From a virus: DNA of 21,158 bases. The position numbers and the translations under genes are program-made. The notes beneath the pieces are model-generated. The model had not been told where the DNA came from, searched no databases, and saw only the letters and a program-made list of their open reading frames with translations. Of this stretch, positions 14,919 to 21,158 are shown piece by piece. The stretch lies in IMG/VR virus record IMGVR_UViG_3300020473_001319, positions 1 to 21,158 of that record, one strand, 5' to 3'. The first letter of the stretch is position 1. Every line of letters begins with the position of its first letter.

Positions 14919-16397
14919 ATGGCTGAAATAAATTACATTGAAAAGCCAATACAAGAAGAACTAAGAAGAAGAGAATTGATAACTGGACGGATAAAAGATG
15001 CCGTTCCAATTCCTGGTTCATCTAAACCAGCAAGTTTACAAGACTATATGTCGAAAGTTCCATATGCTGTAATGTCAACTAATGCAAAAGATAGTGGTAA
15101 TAATATAGCTCTTAGTGCTGGAGAGGTACATCCACAGAAAAGTGAAAATATAATTGATTTTGCTTTGAGTTATGCGGGTTTAGCTAAGGAATCAGTTAAG
15201 ACTAGAAAAATGTTTTGGGGTTTTGATTCAAGCGGAATGGGTGGTTATAGAGCTACCGATACATTGGGTTCTAAAGCTCAAGGAAGTGATGTTGGTATAA
15301 GACCAGTTGGTGGTATAAAATCAATAACTTGTGAATACCTTACGACTCAAGGATTATTTGGTGCTGGTAGAATGGCAACTATTTCTTGGTCTGCTCCAAG
15401 TTTAGAATCTCTACAACAATATGAAATTTTTCTTACACCTGGTTTTGAGGTTGCTTTACAATGGGGATGGGTGTCTGGCAATGCTAAATTAGATAATGAT
15501 CAGGGGTTTATAGTAATTACAGATAATGGTATAGCAATTGATCAAGAACTATTTCAAGCACCCAATAAAAAAATATCGCTATCAAATGGCAATATGGATG
15601 CTTTAGGTGGAATGATAAAAGACTTTTCTATGAAACTTCGAGACGATGGCGGCTTCGATTGTACAACAGATATAATTGGCATAGGTTCAATGGGACAAGG
15701 TGCTAGTGGTGCTGAAGATGCTGAGGGTGGTTTGGGAATGGTATTACCTAAAAATTTTAGAGCACAACTTGAAGATATAAAAAAAGGTTTTCAAACAACT
15801 TTTCAAAAATTATCTATGCAAGATATAACAAAGGGGGCTGTTAAAGTTGAAGATCTTTTCAAAGGATTCGGTGGGTATAATGAACCAAGTGAAGAAGAAG
15901 TAATGGCAACACAAGACCATATGCTAAATGCTTTACTGAATTTAGATGCTATAGCAGAGTCTTATATAACTGAAGAAGATCTTGTGGAAACTGTACAATT
16001 AGTAGGTGCTGATGGAGTGGTAGGATACCAAGCACACGAAACAAAAACAGATTCTCTAGGTAATAAAAAAGAACCTAAAACTGCAGGTACAAATCAAAAG
16101 TCAGGAAATACAGCAACATATGGAAGTACAAACCCAACTGCAGACTTGAATAATCTTGGTGGTGGATTATTTGGGTGCTGGATAGCAGCAGAAATATATG
16201 GTGGTTGGTATGAACCAAAAACTATTTTAGCTAGAAAATTTGTAAATAGTGATGAGTTTCCTAAGTGGTTATATAATTTGTATATGAAATATGGAAAGGA
16301 AATAGCTAACTTTATTAGAAAATATAAATTTATCAAACCAATTCTTAAACCAATTTTTGATATTTTTGTCAAAAGGGGCAAGAGATATGAGTTATGA
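14919..16397 (+). CDS. Baseplate hub-like protein, N-terminal segment, with CFI-box-like C-terminus
   Basis: This is a 492-aa protein. Residues 120-190 (IRPVGGIKSITCEYL, then ATISWSAPSLESLQQYEIFLTPGFEVALQWGW) fit the 'TPG...EWGW' segment recalled from large baseplate hub proteins of marine T4-like phages. Residues 190-360 continue as variable structural sequence. After a Gly/Asn/Thr linker (380-413), residues 414-492 look different: GGGLFGCWIAAEIYGGW, then ILARKFVNSDEFPKWLYNLYMKYGKEIANFI, and a basic end. That layout resembles the CFI-box C-terminal domain (CFIATA-YG ... LR-FRD ... YY--SP-IA). ATG 14919 lies 2 bases after the previous stop with AAGGAG upstream. The 3' end overlaps the next gene by 11 bases. 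Hub assignment is from motif memory and order. Confidence 0.6.
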   Translation: MAEINYIEKPIQEELRRRELITGRIKDAVPIPGSSKPASLQDYMSKVPYAVMSTNAKDSGNNIALSAGEVHPQKSENIIDFALSYAGLAKESVKTRKMFWGFDSSGMGGYRATDTLGSKAQGSDVGIRPVGGIKSITCEYLTTQGLFGAGRMATISWSAPSLESLQQYEIFLTPGFEVALQWGWVSGNAKLDNDQGFIVITDNGIAIDQELFQAPNKKISLSNGNMDALGGMIKDFSMKLRDDGGFDCTTDIIGIGSMGQGASGAEDAEGGLGMVLPKNFRAQLEDIKKGFQTTFQKLSMQDITKGAVKVEDLFKGFGGYNEPSEEEVMATQDHMLNALLNLDAIAESYITEEDLVETVQLVGADGVVGYQAHETKTDSLGNKKEPKTAGTNQKSGNTATYGSTNPTADLNNLGGGLFGCWIAAEIYGGWYEPKTILARKFVNSDEFPKWLYNLYMKYGKEIANFIRKYKFIKPILKPIFDIFVKRGKRYEL

Positions 16398-17706
16398 TTT
16401 TAAGGCATATGTATCTCAAGCTAAAAACTTTATCCACTTCAGAGATGAAGATACAGTAAAATCAAAAACAACATATGTAAGGTGGGGTTGGTTTGAGGAT
16501 AATATAATATCCAAATATACTGCTATGGTAGGTACGGATACAAATGATCCAAAAATAACATTTAGGAGTTTAGTATATCCCAAAGATACTACAGGACAAA
16601 TTCTTAGAGACGGGAACAAAGTATCTACATATTGCACTGATTATTATTTACTAAAACCTATAAACTTAGGTCACTCTTTAATATTCAAATCTACTGGATT
16701 ATATGGATCTACATCTGGAAAAGGTGTTGAGGGTTTTAATGCAGGAGTGCTTGGTATGGTTATGGCATCTGTCAATCAGATTATATGTAGTACAGATGAT
16801 GACAGACCAAGTAGACAATTTGATGTTACAGGAGTAGGTGTAAAAGAAGCAACAGATGCATCTAATCCTGTTGGGACTGGTAAGGTAAGAAATATATATG
16901 TCAATGTAGACAAAATACAAAAAGCATTTGGCATTGATATGAAGAACATAGGAAATCCAGACCAAGACAATTATTATAGCTCTGGAATAAATCCACAACA
17001 AAGTATCCGTAATGGAATATTGAATATAATGGGACAAGTAAGTAATAACTTTTTCAATATGTGGAATTGGGATCTTAGGGTTGATCCCGAAAACCCTAAA
17101 AATAATATTTTAGTTGATAATGGTTATCAGGGACTATCCAAATACTCATATACAAGATATGCAGAGGATGTATCTACTGAAATAGTTTCCGATGTAGGTG
17201 TTTATAAATTTCCAAGTTTCAAAGTATCTAGTTTAGTAAAAAATCAAGAATTAGATATGTCAGTTGGTGCTAATATGGCTTATTTGGCATTTATGGGAAA
17301 CACTACTTATAATACTGTAGCAAGTTCAAATAGAGATATACAAAAATTTCAAGAATTTGCACAAGTACAAAGATTGAATATTGATATGAATGAACGTGAG
17401 GATGGTGGTACAAATTTATCAAAGGCTCATTTAGTAAATCCAAAGGCTGGTTATGTTGGGGGAGAAGAATCTTCTAAATTTACTACTAATGCTAATATGG
17501 ATCACTACTCTAGATTAAAAGATGCGAATATTACATGGAAAAAATATACACCAGCACCAGACGAACCTGCATCATTGGGTACGAGAAAAGCTAAAGTCGA
17601 TAGACCAATAGATAAACGATCAATAGATTGGAGAGATGGAAAATTTGTTAGAGTTGCGAATACGGAAGCTGCAAAGGTATCTGAAAAAGATAGTGAGACT
17701 GAATAA
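16387..17706 (+). CDS. Baseplate hub-like protein, middle segment
   Basis: This is a 439-aa protein. Residues 29-44 (TYVRWGWFEDNIISKY) match a segment that in related hub proteins follows the 'EWGW' part. Further hub-like stretches are KVRNIYVNVDKIQKAF at 156-171, an ILNIMGQVSNNFFNMWNWDL helix-strand at 201-220 and FPSFKVSSLVKNQELDMSVGANMAYLAFMG at 265-294. An in-frame ATG at 16357 would add 10 residues, but ATG 16387 directly follows a purine-rich AGGGGCAAGAGAT run and is preferred. The gene starts inside the end of the previous gene and its stop overlaps the next ATG by one base (TAATG). The C-terminal ~70 residues are charged and look like linker. It probably assembles with its neighbours into one hub. 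Confidence 0.6.
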   Translation: MSYDFKAYVSQAKNFIHFRDEDTVKSKTTYVRWGWFEDNIISKYTAMVGTDTNDPKITFRSLVYPKDTTGQILRDGNKVSTYCTDYYLLKPINLGHSLIFKSTGLYGSTSGKGVEGFNAGVLGMVMASVNQIICSTDDDRPSRQFDVTGVGVKEATDASNPVGTGKVRNIYVNVDKIQKAFGIDMKNIGNPDQDNYYSSGINPQQSIRNGILNIMGQVSNNFFNMWNWDLRVDPENPKNNILVDNGYQGLSKYSYTRYAEDVSTEIVSDVGVYKFPSFKVSSLVKNQELDMSVGANMAYLAFMGNTTYNTVASSNRDIQKFQEFAQVQRLNIDMNEREDGGTNLSKAHLVNPKAGYVGGEESSKFTTNANMDHYSRLKDANITWKKYTPAPDEPASLGTRKAKVDRPIDKRSIDWRDGKFVRVANTEAAKVSEKDSETE

Positions 17707-19718
17707 TGCCAATATTTGGAATATATAATTTACTTAATTGGAAATCTAGTGATGAAGAACCTGAACAGGTAACAACTGTAGAGACTTATACATTAACTCC
17801 AGAGGGGATGAGTACATCAACAGAAACAGGGTTGCCAGGTATGATAAATGAACTTAGCAATGCCAATATGGGGAACTTGAGCTTGAATCCACAGGCTGAT
17901 AATTGGAGTGACAAACTAACAAAAGATTCGAGAGATCTAAAATTCAATGCCGACAGTGATAGGATTGGAACTTATCAGACTATGGGAGATGATATTGATG
18001 AAGAAGATACTCTAGAAGGCTATGAGGGAACACAACATAAAGAAATAATAGCTGAAGTGAATCAAGCAGGTGATACGAACTTTATACCAAATGCTGTAGT
18101 GGAAGCAGAAACTGAAATCACTTCCGAAGTAGAAGAAATACATCACCTATATCAAGAAGCTGAGGGGACAGGTTTTATATTAGATAGAATTAGCTTGAAA
18201 GAAAATATAAAAAAGTTAATTTTTACGAAAAAGGATGGTCCTGGAGATGATAATGTTCCTTTATCAGATACTATGAAAGAAGTAAATATGAGTATAACTA
18301 TTGATGGTATTTCTGGAATAAAACCAGGAGATATATTTCAAACTGATTATATGCCATTGAATTATAATAAAGAAGTAATTGATATCGACTCTAAAGCGGA
18401 TTTAGGTCCTCCATCATATTTTAAAGTGATATCACACACACAAGAAGTTAGTGACAGTGGATGGACTACTAAAATTGAAGGTCTCATTCATCCAAATACG
18501 GATGCTATGAAGTCTATACAAAAAATGAGAGCAGCAGGAGTTTATGATTATTTTAGATTGACAGGTCCTAGATCTTTTGGAATAAACCAATTACCTTTTG
18601 ACTTCATAAGTAAAATATCAGGCTACATAGAAATGGCAGACCAATTCTTACAAAGAGGTAAGGGTTTTATGAAAGATGCCACAAAATATAGAGAAGATCA
18701 AAAAGTATTGAAATCACTTGCTAATGCTGAAACTGAAGCAGAAAAACAAAAAATTAGAAGTGAGTTTGATGGAGAGGTATTTCCAAAAGGAGAATATAAT
18801 GGGGGATTTTTTGGTGAATTGGCTCAAGTAGCTGGTGCTACTGTTCACGCAGCTGGTGTTGGTATCGGTGCTGGATTATCAGGCGCTGCAACAATTGCTA
18901 AGGGTGTTGGTGTTGGATTTGGAAAAATAGGTGCTGAAGCAGCAACTAGACCATTCAACTTTTTAGGGGAAGATAGAGAAGAACCTGTAGCTGACGGAAA
19001 AACTAATCCTGCTGGTGGTACAACAGTAACAGAAAAAATAAAGAAAACTGATGTTGGTGGACAATCTGATAAGCTACCTATAAATGTTCAAGATGAAAAA
19101 ACTGAAGAGTTTAGTCCGTGGATAGATATAAAAAATAAAGTATTGGGCTTATCATTGAACAACTATTTTAGAAAAAAGGCAAAAGAACGAAGACAGAAAA
19201 ATGTAAAAGTTGCTAATTCTACTGGTGTTGTGCCCGAAGCAAAGGCTTTATTAGAAAAAATAACCTTTACTGATGAAGAGGGATTACTTGATGAGGGTAC
19301 AGGTGGATTGGTTACTGTAACAATAACTACTGAGGGATTTTATAAAGGAGAGATAATATCGGAAATGGGATCTGCTCAGTCAACCACTGTTAAAAAAGCT
19401 ATAGATATAGCTAAAAAGGAAAATAGAGATAAAATAGCAAACGCATTTTATGTAAAATTTCCAAATGACCCAATAGCTAGTCCTGAGGGTGGAGTTGCTG
19501 GGGACGGACCACAAAATCCTGGTTATCCATTTACTGGGGAAAACTTTGGTAAATCACCATTTGGTGGTTATGAAAGTGCCGAATTAGCTAGAGAGGCACA
19601 AGCAGCTGCTTTCGGTTTTGATAGCTGGTCTGCTTATACAGATGTAGCCAATGGTGGGTATGATAATCAAACAAGAAAAAATCATTGGGATGGTGATTCA
19701 TCTCTTTGGTCACCATAA
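17706..19718 (+). CDS. Baseplate hub-like protein, C-terminal segment with extra tail
   Basis: This is a 670-aa protein. Residues 1-145 are acidic and low in pattern. Residues 184-262 hold the hub motif MSITIDGISGIKPGDIFQTDYMP, then SYFKVISHTQEVSDSGWTTKIEGLIHP, which in single-chain hub proteins lies near the C-terminal end. Beyond it are a helix-rich region (290-350), an Ala/Gly-rich hydrophobic stretch (365-405, QVAGATVHAAGVGIGAGLSG), a basic segment near 480-505 and a small alpha/beta-looking part (510-590, VTVTITTEGFYKGEIIS ... VKKAIDIAKKENRDKIANAFYV). The C-terminus is Gly/Asn/Trp-rich. These last parts are not recognised. The start overlaps the previous stop by one base. Confidence 0.55.
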   Translation: MPIFGIYNLLNWKSSDEEPEQVTTVETYTLTPEGMSTSTETGLPGMINELSNANMGNLSLNPQADNWSDKLTKDSRDLKFNADSDRIGTYQTMGDDIDEEDTLEGYEGTQHKEIIAEVNQAGDTNFIPNAVVEAETEITSEVEEIHHLYQEAEGTGFILDRISLKENIKKLIFTKKDGPGDDNVPLSDTMKEVNMSITIDGISGIKPGDIFQTDYMPLNYNKEVIDIDSKADLGPPSYFKVISHTQEVSDSGWTTKIEGLIHPNTDAMKSIQKMRAAGVYDYFRLTGPRSFGINQLPFDFISKISGYIEMADQFLQRGKGFMKDATKYREDQKVLKSLANAETEAEKQKIRSEFDGEVFPKGEYNGGFFGELAQVAGATVHAAGVGIGAGLSGAATIAKGVGVGFGKIGAEAATRPFNFLGEDREEPVADGKTNPAGGTTVTEKIKKTDVGGQSDKLPINVQDEKTEEFSPWIDIKNKVLGLSLNNYFRKKAKERRQKNVKVANSTGVVPEAKALLEKITFTDEEGLLDEGTGGLVTVTITTEGFYKGEIISEMGSAQSTTVKKAIDIAKKENRDKIANAFYVKFPNDPIASPEGGVAGDGPQNPGYPFTGENFGKSPFGGYESAELAREAQAAAFGFDSWSAYTDVANGGYDNQTRKNHWDGDSSLWSP

Positions 19719-19732
19719 TAAGGAGATAAAAA

Positions 19733-20581
19733 ATGGCATATTCAGCAGAGAGTATGTATGGAATGACAGTAGAAGAGGCTCAAGAGGTTAGTCAACAACA
19801 GATTCAATCTTATGATGACCGTACTCAAGAAAAACTTCAAGAAATGATAAATCAAAAAGAACAAAGGGGTGGTACTAAGAAAAAAGTTTCTCCGAGAATA
19901 GCAACTATACATAAGGAAAGTGTTAGGGTAGTTACCAATAGAACTGCTAAAAAGAAAGAATTTAATTATTCAAATGGAAGACCTGTACCAAAGGGATTCA
20001 AATATCATACACATTACACTAAAAATTTTGAAGAATATAATATGACAGGTGGAAAACATAAACCATCATCAAAATTAATATGGAGAAGTAAACCGACTTC
20101 CTTTAGTTTATATAAAGGACTAAAAGGTAATATAGCACCTTTGAAATTAGAGTCAGAAATAACTAAACCTACAAGAAAAGATCGTACTAGAGGATTTATG
20201 TTTAGGTATTTTGCTAAAAAAACAAATGAGGAATCAGGACCAATAGAAATATCAGAACAAGATTACAATACAAGTAGTTTATATGACTATGAGAGAATTA
20301 GTTGGCATATCAAGGGTACACCAAATTATGTAAATGAACTAAATCAACTTTCCGTTGCTAGAGCAGAAATAAATGTTCCAGGTATAAATAAACTTTTACC
20401 AGCTTTACAATATTTTGAGGGTACTCTAACAACTTTACCATTAAAACAAGCTATTCAAGAAACTCTAGGAATAACCGAACCACAGGAACCTGTAGTTGAA
20501 GAAGAAAATACACAAACAGCACCATCTGGATACAATGCTGGTTCAGGAGGACCACCTCCTGGTTTTGGTGGAGCATATTAA
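19733..20581 (+). CDS. Probable T4-like virion/baseplate protein, unknown role
   Basis: This is a 282-aa protein. The N-terminus (1-60) is Gln/Glu-rich and helical. Residues 75-118 (EFNYSNGRPVPKGFKYHTHYT ... YNMTGGKHKPSSKLIW) fit a 'YxGYYHxH...M-G-xH' structural motif recalled from marine T4-like phages. Residues 165-235 (GFMFRYFAKKTN ... EISEQDYN ... ISWHIKG ... VARAEINVPGI) fit a baseplate-associated pattern in which 'RYFVKxxN' precedes a W-x-I-x-G strand. The end is Pro/Gly-rich. ATG 19733 has AAGGAG 7 bases upstream. Position after the hub genes supports a structural role; the exact function is unknown. Confidence 0.6.
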   Translation: MAYSAESMYGMTVEEAQEVSQQQIQSYDDRTQEKLQEMINQKEQRGGTKKKVSPRIATIHKESVRVVTNRTAKKKEFNYSNGRPVPKGFKYHTHYTKNFEEYNMTGGKHKPSSKLIWRSKPTSFSLYKGLKGNIAPLKLESEITKPTRKDRTRGFMFRYFAKKTNEESGPIEISEQDYNTSSLYDYERISWHIKGTPNYVNELNQLSVARAEINVPGINKLLPALQYFEGTLTTLPLKQAIQETLGITEPQEPVVEEENTQTAPSGYNAGSGGPPPGFGGAY

Positions 20582-20605
20582 TCTGTATTTGGGATTTTTA
20601 GATAA

Positions 20606-20617
20606 TATTTATAAATA
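20606..20617 (+). promoter_or_regulatory. T4-type late promoter candidate within a 12-bp palindrome, before thyX
   Basis: TATTTATAAATA is a perfect 12-bp palindrome; its right part (20610-20617) is the exact T4 late consensus TATAAATA. It lies in the 51-base gap before thyX. A start 6-7 bases downstream of the element would leave a leader of only about 10 bases, barely including AAGG at 20622-20625. Confidence 0.45.
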
Positions 20618-20632
20618 AATCAAGGTTATAAT

Positions 20633-21158
20633 ATGAAAATTCAAGTCTTAGATAAAGGCTTCATTGAAGTCGTAGACTCATTGGGTTCTGACCTAACTGT
20701 AGTCAATTCAGCTAGAGTATCATTCGGTAAAAGAAAAACAAAGTTCGATAAATCAGACGAAAGATTAGTTCGTTATCTGGCAAAATACAAACACTATTCA
20801 CCATTCAGGCATTTACAAGTTCAATTCCATGTAAAAGCACCTGAATTTGTAATGAGACAATGGTACAAGCACGTGGTTGGTATAGAAACCACATCTAATA
20901 GTTCAGCAAAAGATCATGCATGGAATGAGATAAGTGGTAGGTATGTGCCAGTAGAAGAGTTTTATGTACCTGAAGTTTGGAGAAAACAATCAGAAGATAA
21001 TAAACAAGCATCAGAGGGTGTATTAGATGACTTACAACAGAAGAGAATGTCGAGTGTTTTCAATGAGTATATGAGACAAGTAGAAATGGCGTATGATAGA
21101 ATGATTGATGCTGGTATGGCTAAAGAACAGGCAAGAATCATCTTACCACTAAATCAAT
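20633..21158 (+). CDS. thyX: Flavin-dependent thymidylate synthase ThyX (3' end outside window)
   Basis: The frame is open from ATG 20633 to the right edge (175 codons), so the C-terminus is missing. ThyX makes dTMP from dUMP using FAD, NADPH and methylene-tetrahydrofolate, supporting phage DNA synthesis. Diagnostic parts are ARVSFGK at 27-33, HYSPFRH at 54-60 and VMRQWYKHVVG ... WNEISGRYVP. The usual signature RHRxxSxNExSxRY is altered: Lys79-His80-Val81 stands where RHR is expected, and about 12 extra residues (through TSNSSAKDHAW) separate it from NEISGRY (98-104). AAGG at 20622-20625 is 7 bases from ATG. It is the only nucleotide-metabolism gene here and follows the structural block. Confidence 0.92.
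   Translation, partial: MKIQVLDKGFIEVVDSLGSDLTVVNSARVSFGKRKTKFDKSDERLVRYLAKYKHYSPFRHLQVQFHVKAPEFVMRQWYKHVVGIETTSNSSAKDHAWNEISGRYVPVEEFYVPEVWRKQSEDNKQASEGVLDDLQQKRMSSVFNEYMRQVEMAYDRMIDAGMAKEQARIILPLNQ

Noticed and set aside
16357-16386. Earlier ATG for the middle hub-like gene
   Set aside because: It has no ribosome site and would add ten residues read from the overlapping gene; ATG 16387 follows a purine-rich run.

Overview
The window reads as part of the late (virion) region of a contractile-tailed, T4-like marine phage. The DNA is AT-rich. Every supported gene is on the + strand, and genes are packed with 1-11 base overlaps or gaps of a few bases. The anchors for this reading are a tail sheath protein, a tail tube protein close in length to T4 gp19, a T4 gp26-like protein, a tape-measure-like protein, a LysM-type baseplate protein and several baseplate hub-like proteins. 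No host can be named from the sequence; an uncultivated marine bacterium is an inference from gene style and composition. No tRNA, rRNA, CRISPR array or insertion sequence was seen.

Bases 1-5138 hold an accessory enzyme cassette of four tightly coupled genes. They are the end of a 2-oxoglutarate/Fe(II) oxygenase cut by the window edge, a 497-aa protein with two such oxygenase domains, a GH130-like five-bladed beta-propeller protein, and a 763-aa fusion of a helical (TPR-like) region, a radical SAM domain, a SPASM-like Cys cluster and a DUF6445-type 2OG oxygenase domain. Together they suggest iron-dependent modification of a peptide or glycan, possibly on the virion or host surface. The substrate is unknown.

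Bases 5153-10051 hold a small coiled-coil protein, the sheath gene (with a strong terminator just after it), the tube gene, a two-helix membrane protein that may be a holin, the gp26-like gene, and a 68-codon open frame overlapping it in +1. That overlap carries a TTT-C slip site, a perfect 7-bp hairpin and an internal Shine-Dalgarno-like run. It lies just upstream of the tape measure gene, which is where phage tail-assembly chaperone frameshifts usually sit. A small basic coiled-coil gene follows.

Bases 10058-20581 hold the tape-measure-like protein, a 1004-aa virion protein with a tube-junction-like C-terminus, the LysM baseplate protein, then three consecutive ORFs that look like successive segments of one baseplate hub protein. 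The first of these ends in a domain resembling the 'CFI-box' C-terminal domain. A 282-aa probable baseplate protein closes the block. At the right edge a thyX gene begins, preceded by an exact T4-late-type TATAAATA, and runs out of the window.

The best candidates for something new are the radical SAM/2OG fusion cassette, the putative +1 frameshift, and the three-part hub with its CFI-box-like insertion.
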